A DNA stretch of 64,000 nucleotides from Yamagishiella unicocca (GCA_003116995.1 BDSL01000156.1:93026-157025); one strand, 5' to 3'; positions 43,801 to 56,400 are shown, counted from the stretch's first letter. The notes: a model not told the origin generated them from the letters alone. A program made the numbers and translations.

Positions 43801-46800
43801 CATGTACGACACAGGTACAAGGAGTTCAGCCTGCTGAGCCTTTCCTGCTCGGACTACCTTGCTCTGCCGGCGGTTGGGCTGGCCATCAAGAACCGCATGC
43901 AGGTGCGCGGGGGCAAGGGAAGGGGGAACGACGCAGGCCAGGGCGAGCAGCTTGTGGTGGTGCTGGTGGTGGCGGCGGCGCTGGAGACTCCGCAACCCCC
44001 CCGCACCCGGGCCATGCGCCCCACTTCCCCACCAGCACCTGGATCCGAGCAAACGCCAAATCACCCATGTCACCCATGTGCCCCACCTCGCCCACCTCAC
44101 CCATGTTGCCCATGTCATACATGTCACCCATGTCAGCTTCTTTGGCTGCAACGCTCACGAGCCACCTGCCGGCCGCGTCCACCTCACCCTCCAGGAGGAA
44201 GGTGTGGTACTGTCGCTGCCCTCCCAGCGGGTGGACCGCTTCGATGAAAACATCGCCGCCATCATTGGAAGTGGGCAGGTGGGCCGGTGAGGGCAGACGT
44301 GAGGGGGGAGGGAGGGTGGCGGAGAGGGCACTGCGGGTCGGTGGGAATGAGCGACCCTTGCCCCCGCGTCCATACGCGCCCGGTTGCTTGCATCCTGGAC
44401 GAAAGCGATCTTGATTCTAAAGTCGCGCCGACCCCTCTCTCGCTCTCTCCCCTCCCGCAGGGCCGCAAGAGCGGCCTGACGTTCGCCCCCGAGGCGGGCA
44501 CCCAGCGGCTGCGGGACATCATCAACAAGGTGGGGGATGGCGGGGCGGTCGAGTCTTGGGAAATGCGGGTCCCCGTGAGGCGGGCGGAGGGGTGGGTGTG
44601 TATGCTGTGGGTGAAGCCGCCCGCTGCCGCCACCGCCGCCGGCAGTGCAATGACATATGTGCTCCGGCGACCCGGAGGCAAGCTGTCATGCATGTGGAGC
44701 CATGGACTGGCCCCATGATGGACGTCGTGTATCGGTCGTGCTCGTGACGCTGCCGACTGCAGGGTCTGACCAACCAGGAGCTCCTGCGCGGCATCCGGAC
44801 AGCCTGGGATGGGGGCTGGCGGCAGGTGTGAGGGGGAGGCGCGTGGCGGGGAGGCATGGTGGAGGCGGATGGGGCAGGTCCGGAACCTGTGCAACGTTGC
44901 TCGTCCCCGGTTCCGCAGGTCAAGCTGTACTTCATGATCGGACTGCCCGGGGAGACTGACGCGGATGTGATGGGGATCTCAGAGACCATCGAGTGGCTGC
45001 AGAGGGAGTGCCGCACCGGTGGGTGAGGACTGCGGAGGTTGGCGTCAGTGGGAGGTCGGGGAATGGCCGCTGACTGCACCAGTGCCTTGTGCTGCAGGGA
45101 GGGGCGCCAGGTCGCCACCCTGTTGCCCGTGTCGTGTCTACCAACCTATGTCCCCCGCTCCCTCCTCGCCGCCAACTCCCACCTCCCCCTTCACGCCTCC
45201 TTCCCCGCAAATATACACTTCCTCCTCTGTTTGCGCCACGCACCGCCCAGGCAAGTGGCACCTTGCTGTCAACGTGACCATCTCCAACTTCACCCCCAAG
45301 CCGCACACGCCCTTCCAGTGGCACTCCGTCTCCACCGCCGAGTACGCCCGCAAGCAGGCAATGCTGCGGGAGGCTCTGGGCAGGCTGCCGCAGGTGGGGA
45401 GGGGGCAGTGCGGGGCGGGGCAAACCGCGAGGAGCGCAGCTTGCAGGGCTGAATCCCCAAGTCCCCCAACGCGCATTACCCTCATGGTCTCACCCCTATT
45501 CAGCAACTCATCGACCGACCCCTGGACCTGCCCTCCGCGCCGCCGCAGGTTAAGGCCAACTTCACCTCTATCCGGGTCAGCGCCATGGAGGACTTCGTGG
45601 GGCGCGGGGACCGCAGGGTGGCCGGGGTGGTGCGGCGGGCCTGGGAGCTGGGAGCCACCAACGACTCGTGGTGAGGCCCCCGGTCGGACTTTGGGCCGGG
45701 AAATGGAAGCCCCTTGATCGCCTGACTGCCCCAATCGGCCCGAACCAGCCCCGTTCACGACACAGCTCGGCGAGTCCCCTCCACTTTGCGCCACCGGTAC
45801 CACAGTCAATACTCCGTCGGGATCCGTACTCCCGCCCTGACGTTCCTGTTGACGCGCTGCCGCGGAGTTTCACATGCTGGAAGCCTGATGCCATCCGGCC
45901 GCCTTGGCTGCCCTCGACCTCGCACGGTGCGTCCGACCCCCCTCAACAACACCACCTTTCCTTGGCTGTTTCACTCGGCTGTCAGGTGGGAGAGCGAGGA
46001 GCGCGCCTACGCGGCTTGGTGCCGAGCCATCGACGAGGCGGGGATGAGCTGGAAGTACCGCCAGGTGGAGGGTGTGTCGATGGATCGTGCTTTCATGGGC
46101 TGGCTGGTTGTACCGCCTGGTGCAATCTCGCGGGTGGGGCAGCGCGTCCACCCGCTCATACAGCTCGCCGCTCGCCTGGCCTGCAGGTGGAGTCGGGCGA
46201 GTGGGATGTGCTCGAGGCGCTGGGGGACGCGAGGTTCCGGAGTCAGGGCGGCGGCGGGCGCGGACGGCTGGACCGGGGAGATATGGCGGACCCCCGGCTG
46301 GACATGCCCTTGCCCTGGGACCACGTGGACACGGGTGAGGCGGGGAGGAGGCGGTGCAGCTGCGGCTCCGCGGCCTCAGCCCCCACTGCGTGCAAACAGC
46401 AGGGCCGCCAAAGGGGTCCGTCGCCAACTGCTAGCTCTGCTCGGACATCTGTTCTCCGCGCACCCACACATTTGTTGTCGCACCCTTACGACTCGCCCCT
46501 CGTCCCTTCTTTATTCCCGCGACCCACCCTCCACGCACCCGGCGCGTATCCCGCCGCCCGCACTCTCTCCCTGCCCCCCCCACATGCAGGTATCGCCAAG
46601 TGGTGGCTCAAGGCCGACCTGCAGCGGGCCCTGGAGGCAGCCACTGTGCCCGACTGCTCTCACAGCGGCGCCTGCAGCGAGTGCGGCGTGTGCGAGGAGG
46701 GGGCGGGTTTCGGAACCAACATTGTGGCGCCCGTGCCGCCCGTGCCCGAGTTCCGTGGCCACTACAAGTAGGTGGTGCACGACTTGTTGGCAGGGTATGA

Positions 46801-49800
46801 AACCCCAAAACCCTGACACCCTCGGCCCCGGCCGTTCCTCTGCTCGGCGGCGTGTCACTGCCCCCCCCCTCTCCGCCCCAGGCCGCGCACCTCGAAGGTC
46901 CAGCGGCTGCGGCTGCGCTTCTCCAAGGGCGGCGACCTGGTGTTCGTGGGGCACCTGGACCTCATGAGGGCGCTGGACCGGGCGATACGGTGGGGGCGTT
47001 GACACGTGGGAGGGTTCGAGGGAAACCCGTGGATGTCCGAAAAAAACCGTTTAAAGAGAAGTTTTGAGATGCGTGCTGGAGAACTGGGTTGGGGATACGA
47101 AAGCCGAAGGCCGTAATATGACCTTTGGCGGCTAAGCTATATCGGCTACGGGGAGACGAAAAGGAGCGAGGACCCCACGCGACGCACGTAAAGTTTGCGC
47201 AGAATCGGTTTTGGGCGCTAGCAGGAAAACTGTGGGAGTGGGTGCGCTATGGGAGAGCGGCCATCGCGGTCCGGTCCCAGTCCCAGTCCTATTCGGAGTC
47301 CCAGTCCCGACCCGCCCGAATACCGACCAATTGCGTGAGGAAGCCGGGCATTACCAGAGGAGGTCCGCGGTCGTCCAGGAGAGGAGGCCGAAGCCGCGCC
47401 GCGCCGCCATGGGGGACGCGAAAGCCCAGACGCAGGTCCCGACGCCCGCAGACAAGAATGCAACGACTAGCAAAAGACTACTAGAACAGAGGCCCAACCC
47501 AGCGGCGGAACTCACCTGGCCAGGGCCCAGAGCGGGTGGGGAAAGCGGTCGACGCGAAGCATGCGGGCGGGGGGCAGCAGGGGGCGTTAGTAACGATATC
47601 CAGGCGCTGAGCGGGTGGACAGGGGTCAAAGCAACGAAGAGGCCCCAGCGGCGCGGCGAAAGAGGCGGAGGCAGGAAAGGGGACACGTGGGAGGGAGGGG
47701 CGGCACACGTGATGGCTTGCCTGTCTGACTGGACGGGATGCGACGGGACGGCCCGACTACTGTCGTACCGTCCTTCCGTTTCACGCCCACGCCACGTCTT
47801 GACCTACCCAGGCGCGCCTCCCTGCCTGTGTCCTCGGACAAGTCGCCCTTCCACTCGCGCCCCCTGGTGGCAGTGGCCCAGCCGCTACCCCTGGGCGCCA
47901 CCTCCTCCTGCGAGCTGCTGGAGGTGGGAGCATGGGCGGCTGGCTGGACGGGCTGGCTGGCTGGCTGGCTGCCTGGGGAGGGGTTTCCTTGGTGGGAAAG
48001 GAACGAGTGGAGCGCCTTGACGGCGGCACCGCCTTGCACTGTGTCGCCCCGTTGCAATGTACACAATCCGCCAGCTAGTGGGGGCTCAGGCCGGCTCCAA
48101 GACGCTCTGAGCCTGCACGCTCACACATACTCCCCCCCGTCCCCGGCTCTTCCGCCATGCTGCTGCTGGCGGCGCCGCTCCCAGCTCCATATGGCCCAGC
48201 GCATGGACCCACAGGAGGTTCGGATCCGGCTGCAGGTGCGCATGGGAGAATGTGCGTGGGGGCCCGGAGACTGTGAGGCTCCCAGCCGCCCTTGCCGTGG
48301 CTGCTGGTTGTGCTCACCGACGGCAAAGTACCGGAACCAAGAACCCAGCCTCGCGCACCCGAACCGGTGCACCTGCTCAAATGTGTTTTATTCCTGCTGA
48401 TATTATCCCTATCGGGCCTGGCGACCCGCAGGCCCAGCTGCCGCCGGGGATGGTTCTGTCCGAGGAGGTGGAGGAGTGTGAGATATACAAGGTACGCCTC
48501 GTTCCCGGAGGGAGCCTGTAGCGGATGACGGCGCCGGTAGCTGTGCTGGCGAAGTGCTGCATGTCCCTGCACGGTGCGCCCGGCTGTGCCCAACACCGCA
48601 CTGCGCCGCTTGTCATGGGTGGGCGGGATGTGGGGCCGGCATCGTGTTGCCGCATGGGCCGTGGTGTCGTCGCCCCGCCGGCAGCTGACGCACCTGACAG
48701 CACGCCTCCATTGCCATGCTTTCCTCCCTGGGGCCTGCAGGCTGACGGGAGTCGCTCCGAGACCATGGCCAAGCTGACGCGCACCGTGGAGTGGTATGTG
48801 GCCGTGCAGCAGGTAAGGCAGTAGCGAGACAGCAGGTCCTGGGTGCGGGTAGGAGCTGGGGCTGCCGCGTGGGTGGGGGTAAGTGGGGGTAGCGAGGGTT
48901 GGGTGTGAGAAATATGTGTAACAGACGCTTAAGTAACACCTGGCAGGTTGGTGTATAGGCGTCTTAATAGAGGCAGCCAGCGCTCTGCTAGTCGCCCGAA
49001 TTCCCTTTCCCCCTGCCTCCCCTCCCGCACTGCCGCAGGTGGACGGCGACTCCAGCCCGTCGGCCTCTGCCCCCGCCACAGCTGGATCGGCGGCTGCTCC
49101 TGCGGTGGCCCTCCAGCCCCAGCCTCACGCGCCGGTCGACTTCGCGGCAGCTGTGTCTGGCGTCAAGTCAATGGACAGGTGCGAGGAGAGGGCGAGGACA
49201 CGTTGGAGTTGGGGCGGAGGGGGTGGGGACTTGGATGTCATGGGAAACGTCATGGCTGTAGCTAATGGCGGAATGCATCTGGGTGCGACTGCCCGCCTGT
49301 TTTGCTTCGCTCGCCTTCTGGCAATGCGCCCTCACCTTAAGCTTCCCATCTACTGGCGCCATTCCTCACCTTAAGCTTCCCATCTACTGGCGCCATTCCT
49401 GACCTTAAGTTTCCCATCTACTGGCGCCATTCCTGACCTTAAGTTTCCCATCTACTGGCGCCATTCCTGACCTTAAGTTTCCCATCTACTGGCGCCATTC
49501 CTGACCTTAAGTTTCCCATCTACTGGCGCCATTCCTGACCTTAAGTTTCCCATCTACTGGCGCCATTCCTGACCTTAAGTTTCCCATCTACTGGCGCCAT
49601 TCCTGACCTTAAGTTTCCCATCTACTGGCGCCATTCCTGACCTTAAGTTTCCCATCTACTGGCGCCATTCCTGACCTTAAGTTTCCCATCTACTGGCGCC
49701 ATTCCTGACCTTAAGTTTCCCATCTACTGGCGCCATTCCTGACCTGCCCACTGGACGACTAACATCACGAACACCAACCCGACCCGACCCGACCCGGGTG

Positions 49801-51376
49801 GCAGGCATCTGGTGCGACGGCGAACTGTCAAGAAGCAGCGGGCTGTGACCGAGGACGTGCGCGCGCAGCTGGTCGAACTGGAGGTGAGGTGTTTTGTGTT
49901 GTACTGGCCGATGTACGGTGGTGGCGATTGGCGCGGCAGACGGGGCAGCCTACTGACTAATGCCAATGTGATGCTTACGTATATTGAGGGTGCATGTAGT
50001 TGTCCCCGCGCGCATCCCCTGGTGCATTCCCTGGTGCCAGAACATCTGCTGTTGCCTGGCTGGCGTGTAACTGCAGCGGGCTGGTGAGGGATTGACAAGG
50101 GAAGGTAATGGCCGCGAGTAGAGGCGCCTGGTTGCACGTGTTGGCATGTGGGTGGTCACCTGCGCGGCACGGTATGTGGGCGAACACGCAGCAGCAGGTG
50201 TTGCCGAGAGATGTGGTGGCAGGCGCGTGCGCGGAACCCTACGCCGGAGTCCAGGCTCGTGCGGGGAGCCGTACATTGGAGTCGAGGCTCAGGCGCAGGC
50301 CGCTGTCCAGGCTCAGGCTCTCGAACACTTTCGCCACCCGCACTCGGCTTTTGACGCAACCCCGCAGCTTTGCTCCGACCCTTTGTCCACGCCGCTGGCC
50401 TCCTACGCGCCGGCGCTACTGGGCCGCCTTGCTACACAGCAGCTGAGCGGAGAGGGGCGGTCCTGGGCCGTCGTCAAATACGCATCGAGTAGGTCGGATG
50501 GTTTTCAAGGTGGCGTGGGGTGCGGAAGGGGTGTTTTGCTGGCTTGAATAATGCGCTGTTCGGTGTTGCTCCGGTGCGGCAGTTTGATAGGACTACTTGT
50601 AAGCGGTTTGCCAGCAGCGGAAGCGGTTTGGGATGGCCTGGCGTTTGGTCTTGTCTGGGTGATGCAAGGAAGGATGGTGGGTGCAATGGTCTAAACAATC
50701 TGTGCTGCGATGCGAGTGCGTGTTCAGGCTGGGCCGTGACGGCCCGTGCACAAAACAACCAGGATTATGCAGAGACGGCCACCAGGGTTAAGTGTGCAAG
50801 CCGCCTAAGAGTCCGTTGCGCAGTGGTCGATGCAGGTGACAGGCTTTCTTGTCTCAGACGGAGGAACCTGCTGCTTCCTCTCCCTGACTCAGCTGGAGCC
50901 ATGTGTTCTTTTTTACGTGTACAGGCAAGAAGGAGGACAATAACGTGCTGTCGCCGGACCGGGTCGTGGAGATGCTGGCGGCGGCCTCCGGGGCTCAGCT
51001 GCAGCTGGTGCACTGCCACAGGTGGGAACTGGGGAGTGGCTCAGGGTCTGGGGCTTGGATTTGTGGCCACTGTCAGTGGCCGTGCGCATAGCCCAACCGT
51101 TTCACCGCTTTCCACCGTAATAACGCGACCCTCTTGCCACCTTCTAGCTGCGCCATCATCTGGTAACCCCTCACGCCTCGGTCTGCCGGTGACAGGTCTG
51201 CCATCGCTCTGCAGCCGCCCACTCCAGCAGCTGTTTCGGACACGCAGCAGCAAGTACTGCGCAGCCTGCTGCGGTGGGAGGGCCATGTCGCAGCGAAGCG
51301 GCAGTTTGGACTAGGGCCATGGTCGGGCGGGCTGGAGATGCGGGGTGCGCGTGAGGACACGACTGTCATGGTGTAG
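40886..51376 (+). CDS. Radical SAM protein (TIGR03960 type) fused to DUF2344, probably plastid-targeted
   Basis: Exons (30): 40886-41332, 41454-41556, 41684-41831, 41999-42104, 42360-42489, 42569-42612, 42823-42921, 43131-43217, 43284-43363, 43441-43533, 43815-43902, 44195-44278, 44461-44529, 44763-44825, 44919-45018, 45251-45393, 45549-45670, 45986-46064, 46187-46334, 46590-46767, 46882-46989, 47812-47923, 48185-48235, 48432-48491, 48741-48812, 49039-49178, 49805-49883, about 50293-50488, 50925-51021, 51196-51376; 1168 residues, phases consistent. An Ala/Ser/Arg-rich N-terminus (about 130 residues) looks like a transit peptide. Then RYLGNEVGAVHKPW, FAGGPTATSNPEP, the 4Fe-4S/SAM motif CTRGCRFC (Cys410, 414, 417), GLTFAPEAGTQRLRDIINK and a final Cys cluster CSHSGACSECGVC. 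From about residue 805, RLRFSKGGDLVFVGHLDL marks DUF2344. This domain order is known from cyanobacteria and other bacteria. The substrate is unknown; RNA modification is only a guess. Confidence 0.88.
44064..44140 (+). repeat. CACCCATGT-type imperfect microsatellite in an intron
   Basis: Repeated CACCCATGT/CACCTCGCC-like nonamers fill the end of the intron before exon 12 of the radical SAM gene. They may act as its pyrimidine-rich acceptor region. Confidence 0.6.
49331..49744 (+). repeat. 34-bp minisatellite, about 12 copies, in an intron
   Basis: A 34-base unit (TTAAGTTTCCCATCTACTGG followed by CGCCATTCCTGACC) is repeated about 12 times with almost no variation. The first two copies carry AAGC in place of AAGT. 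It lies within the intron between exons 26 and 27 of the radical SAM gene. The near-identity of copies points to recent expansion. Confidence 0.95.
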
Positions 51377-52776
51377 TGGAGTAGGAGTGCGTGTGCAGCT
51401 GCATGGCGGGGGTTTGCGACAACCTTCGCAGTATGATCTCATCTTCATAATCCGGCAGTACCCTAACTGGTGCACTGCATACGCATGTAGGATAGGGTGG
51501 GCAGTGGTGGGGAGGCCACATCAGGCCACATCGATGCATGAAGTTCCAGACTCCGGTCCTTATTAGGTTTATCCTGGCTTGTCCGCAGCACAGCGCTAAA
51601 TATCTCAAAGATTGTTCTCATGGCGCAGAAATGAGGAGTTGCATATATTTTTAATCAGCCCGCCCTAAAAAAATGCAGACTTGGTGGGTGCCTTAGCTTG
51701 CGGATTGCACTTGCTTGGGGATCGCATTGTTAACTAAATACCGTGTCCGTTCATCAGTTTGTGGCGCCAACTGACCTATGTTTACATGACAATATGGAAA
51801 AGGGATTGGAAAGAACGTAGCAAAACAGCAAACAAAAGCCCTGCCCTGCCCGACCCAGCGATTCAAATGACGTTTGTCTCGCTTGTAAGGCGCATTTCGT
51901 ACATATATACATCTTATGATCCTATTGCGCGTCGCATTTGTAACGTCGTACAGCACAGTGCTGAACACCCCAGGACCGAAGCATGCCTGCATTCCTTACG
52001 CCCCTCCGAAGATAGTTGGAGTTACACAGTAGGTTTGATCAAATCCCAAAGTATATAACTGGCCAAAGTGAATGATTCGTGCAGCATCACATCTTCATGT
52101 CTTCCAGTGATTGCAGATTGTGGCTCATCTATCTACAAGGAAACGGCGTGCCGCAGGCAGGCGCAGGCCCCTTCCCTGCTCAAGAAATTGTGCCCAACAT
52201 CAGCATAAAACTGCAATCTCTCCAATCACACCAATGCACTCCTCCCCAAACTCATCCCGATGCGCTGGTGCACACGTCTGTACCGCCGAAAGAATAACCG
52301 GCAAATGAGGCAATAAACCACGTGCATCAAGAGCATTAACAGCTACGGGCTGCAAGAGGATCACATGACCAAGCCGAAACTAGCCAAAGTATGAATTTCG
52401 GGATACTATATTGGTTATTGCCGATGTACAGATCTAAACCGAGTGGCTTAGGATGTCTCCATCCGTGCAGCGCCGCCGAGGATGAATTCAATGCCGATCT
52501 ATAAACTATTGCGTGTTGAATGAACCCGCTAATCTGGGTTTTGCATGCTTTCAAATCAGGTGCATGAAGGGCTGCGCGCATACAACCGTAAGCCAGCAAC
52601 TAAACCTTCACAATCACTCCTAGTGCCCGTTTCGCAAGGCCCTGAGACACACTAACAGTTGGAATAGGAAATTGTAAGCCGATGCTGCTTCATGCCTTGT
52701 TGTACGTGATCAAGGTTGCCGCTTCGGCGTGTACACTTATTATTTAGTAACGATAAGCCACGTCTTCAAGTCCGTC
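51377..52776. other. Convergent intergenic region
   Basis: 3' flanks of the radical SAM gene (+) and the gametolysin-like gene (-). No coding signal. It looks less GC-rich than the genes. Confidence 0.45.
51939..51943 (+). terminator. TGTAA poly(A) signal of the radical SAM gene
   Basis: First TGTAA found after the stop codon at 51376, giving a 3' UTR of about 580 bases. Confidence 0.45.
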
Positions 52777-55700
52777 CTAGTGCAGCAGCCGGCGTCCTTG
52801 GTTTCCATTGGCGTTTCCATTGCCGTTATTTTTCTGCAAGGACAGCACACACCGTGCGGGCATGTATCCATAGGTGGACGCTCTGATTGAGTCATATCTC
52901 ATGGATGCGTGTCTTCCGCATTTGCCAGAGTGCAACTGTTGGACTCAGTGCCTCCGATCTTGGGAGGGACATTCATCATCGACAGGCACGTACCTTAACG
53001 GGAGATGGCGGAGGAGGCGGGCGCTGCCTGACAGTTGGAGAGGGCGGCGGGTCACCCTTTGACAGGATTCCAAGCGGCACACTTGGCGGCGGTGTCAGAG
53101 GTGAGTGGTCGGTCGGAGGTGGGCTCGACGGCCGGCTCGGTGGCGGGTTGCTCGGCGGTGGGTTGACCGGCGGCGGGTTGCTCGGCGGCGGGTTGCTCGG
53201 CGGTGGGTTGACCGGCAGTGGGTTGACTGGCGGCGGGTTGACCGGCGGCGGGTTGCTCGGCGACGGGTTGACCGGCGGTGGGTTGACCGGTGGCGGGTTG
53301 CTCGGCGGTGGGTTGCTCAGCGGCGGGTTGACCGGCGGCGGGTTGACTGGTGGTGGGTTGCTCGGCGGCGGGTTGCTCGGCGGCGGGTGGCTCGGCGGTG
53401 GGTTGACCGGCGGTGGGATGCTCGGCGGTGGTACGTCAGGGGGTGGCAGGCCGGGTAGTGGCGCGGGCGGGCTTGGTGGGTGCGGGGACGGAGGACGTGG
53501 GCTTGGTGGGGGAGATCGCGGCTTTGGTGGATTTGGTGGGGGACGTGGAGACGGAGGAGCTCTCGGCGGGGGACGTGGAGGAGGGCTCGGTGAAGGAGGT
53601 CTCGGAGAGGGAGGCGAACGTGGGCTTGGAGGTGAGCGGGGCCGTGGTGGTGGCGGTGGCTGCAGGCTTGGCGACTGCGGACTTCGCGGCTGCGGGCTTG
53701 GTGGCTCCGGGCTCGGCGGCTGCGGGCTTGGCGGGCTTGGCAGCTCTGGGCTCGGCGGCTGCGGGCTTGGCGGGCTTGGCAGCTCTGGGCTTGGCGGCTG
53801 CGGGCTTGGCGGGCTTGGCAGCTCTGGGCTTGGCGGCTCTGGGCTTGGCGGGCTTGGCGGCTGCGGGCTTGGCGGCTGTGGGCTCGGCGGCTGCGGGCTC
53901 GGTGGCTGCGGGCTTGGTGGGCTTGGCAGCTCTGGGCTTGGCGGCTCTGGGCTTGGCGGCTCCGGGCTTGGCGGTTCTGGGCTGGCTGGTGGATTGAGCG
54001 GTGTTGGGCTGGGCGGTGGTGAACTGGGCGAGCTTGGGGGTGGGTTTGGTCGTGGGGGGGGGTGAGATTGGCTGGGGAGGTGACGGCCTCGGCGGGCTTG
54101 GTGGTCGTGGGGGAGGACGTGGTGACGGGGGAGGTCGTGGTGGGGATGGGGGTCGTGGCGGGGCCGGGGACGGAGGTGGTGGCCTGGGTGGCGGTGGGCT
54201 TGGTGGCGGTGGGCTTGGCGGCAGTGGACTTGGTGGTGGAGCGGGGGGCGGCGACGGTCGTGCCTCCAAGAAATCCAGGGCAGGGCACTCCGTTGCGGAA
54301 GATACGAAGCGGCACAGGTGAACCCGCATCACATCCGTATCAACCCAGGCACCAGCATACACCACAAGATTGAAGTTCGGAAGGGTCACTTGGTAGAAAG
54401 GCCTGATTGTAGCGACAAATGCGATCTTGCGATCCGTGTACACATATGACGAAGGATAGGAGTTGTCCTGCATTCATGAAATCAGGGCTACGTTAGGCAC
54501 TATGTGTACACATAGGAAGAGGGATAGGAGTTGTCCTGTGTTCCTGGAAATCAGGCCCAAGTTATGCGCTACCTTCCTGGGACATGCACTACCTTCCTGC
54601 GACAGAGCGCTTCACGCATTTGAAGCATGGTGTTAATCAGGCTATCAAGGGATTCATGAAGCTGCACGGCCGGAAACACCGCACCCAGACCATCCATCCC
54701 ATAAAATAACAGTTGCCTAAATCGACTCGGGCAGTTTCGAGACATCCCCACGTGTCGCACCGGCAGCGCGTCGACTTGGTGGATATTAATCCTGGCCGCG
54801 TAGTCTGCTCGAATTGTGGCATCACCATTCTTCGCAACTCGGACGGCTATGTACAGGTTCTTGGCAAGTGATGCGTTGCTGTACGATGGCAACCAGTCGG
54901 GCTGCACCCGCAAGTAGTTACCGTTTCCAGACAGATATGTCGCAGGTAACATGAACGTGCTGGCAGTACCGGCGACCATGACAGAGGAGTTCAGGCGACC
55001 GCCATTCAAGGCCCCATTAACAGCAGGTGTAGCCCAACCCAAACGTGAGATCTCAGCGGCATTCGGGCACGCATTTCCACGTCCCATAGAGGTGGAGTAG
55101 TCCTCGTACTCCACTCCACCTTGCCAAGAATGCCATAGGCCTGAGGCAATGTAAGAAAGTGTTCGCAGCTAGTTAGGCCAACTGATGTAACGGAAACACG
55201 CACAGCAGCCAGACCTTCAATACACAATCCCACCGCTACTGCACATGTCGTCAACCGCACATACCGGTCATTGCTCACCATAATTGTGTATGGATTCCTG
55301 CATGATCGTCGCCCAGCGGTTGACACCATAACTGGATGACTGAAGCCACGTTTGCTTACCCGGCAGCAGCGCCAGTCCTGCCCATCCGCATTTACTCTCC
55401 ATTCCAGGCGGCAGGATGTAAGTGTAGTGTGTGAAGTATGAGAACGCTGCGGTTCCAATCAAAGCCTTTGCTGCGGCGTCTGCCCCAGTAGCTATGTTCC
55501 ACCAGCCACAAGAGAGGGCGAGAGAACAGTCAGGTGTGACTGTCAAGGCGGTGAATGCACTGACGTTTAGGACAAATTTTCCGTACGAGCACATCGCGAA
55601 TTTACTCGCAATGCCCCCACTCCCATCCTGGGCAGCTCCCAGGAATATATTGCGCACAGTTGACTCGTTATAACTGGCCCCCAAGCCGCAAGCGGTGTAG

Positions 55701-56400
55701 TTCAGCATCATCACAAGATTCCTCTGTGTAACTAACGGGACCACAGCTGTAGCCGCCGCCACAACCGTTATATCAGCCGAATTGGTACTCGAGCAAGTCC
55801 CATCCGTGTCAATGGTGCTGCAATTCTGCATAATGCAAGTGAAGGCGATAACGCGAGGCATTGAATGAGGCTTGCAATCAATTGTAATAGCACAGATGGA
55901 CAGGACCAAAGCAAGGTGGGTAACCTACTGTAACCCATTAGGCCTCGTGCCAAAGACTTACCAAAGAGACAGTTGCACCAAGCTCGATATCCTTTCCGTT
56001 CTTGTCCTTTTTGGGGGGTTTGAGGCCTTTCTTCCATGCCTTGAGTGACCCATCATTGCCTCGGATTGCCCACTGCTCCTTGCCTTCTTCGTGTAAGTCA
56101 ACGAACGAAAGCTGGCCTTCCACAACGTTCAACTTGGTTTTGGAAGGCTGAGATAGGACGGGTTGGATGTACGCTGTGCCACCATTGAGTTGGGGAAGTG
56201 GGGTAGGGTCAGTCCGCCGCAGCAGCCGTTATGAGGCCGTATGGCCGCCCACGAACAGTTCGAGTCTATACCTCATCCCAACAATTATGAGTACTCTTTG
56301 TAAACTACTACCTTACGGCAGGACGCCTAGCACGCTGGCGCAAAATGGGCCTACCTCCGGCTTGCAATAGAACGAGCGCCAGGAGCGCCAGCTGTCTCAT
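52777..56400 (-). CDS. Gametolysin-like M11 metalloprotease with hydroxyproline-rich tail (frame break in C9 tract)
   Basis: Secreted matrix/cell-wall protease of the volvocine gametolysin (peptidase M11) family. Exons: 56355-56400, 55962-56173, 55279-55924, 54593-55140, 52994-54467, 52777-52935. Signal peptide [15 protein letters not shown] in exon 1. Zinc site [11 protein letters not shown] (Gln295, Glu296, His299, His305), split by a phase-1 intron. QExxH instead of HExxH is the known gametolysin variant. Also [18 protein letters not shown] and [10 protein letters not shown]. The tail is a long [14 protein letters not shown] hydroxyproline-rich region, then a short C-terminal exon ending NQGRRLLH. 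Exon 5 has 1474 bases, one too many for its phase-0 ends. The C9 tract (G run 54054-54062) moves the frame from PPSP repeats into AKPRAAKP repeats, which stop at 53436-53438. This could be an assembly error, a polymorphism or a real truncation to about 827 residues. Confidence 0.87.
53140..53430 (-). repeat. Coding decapeptide repeat ([10 protein letters not shown])
   Basis: Roughly ten 30-base units alternate PPPSN and PPPVN on the minus strand within exon 5 of the protease gene. The plus-strand reading of this stretch is a Gly/Leu/Thr-rich shadow. Confidence 0.8.
54437..54571 (-). repeat. Tandem duplication of an exon/intron boundary
   Basis: About 67 bases containing the start of exon 5 and its acceptor (54437-54503) recur, diverged, as 54504-54571 inside the intron. 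The intronic copy keeps an AG before GACAACTCCTATCC, but its frame soon meets TAG. A shorter duplication of the donor (CAGGAAGGTAG) lies alongside. Confidence 0.75.

Noticed and set aside
47211..48020. 269-codon plus-strand frame inside the radical SAM gene
   Set aside because: It covers an intron plus exon 22 in the wrong frame. The in-phase exon 22 matches the DUF2344 segment.
52887..54065. Long plus-strand Gly/Leu/Thr-rich open frame (392 codons)
   Set aside because: It is the antisense of the Pro-rich tail of the gametolysin-like gene. Low-complexity CCN/GGN DNA is open in several frames, and the minus strand has signal peptide, zinc site and consistent splicing.
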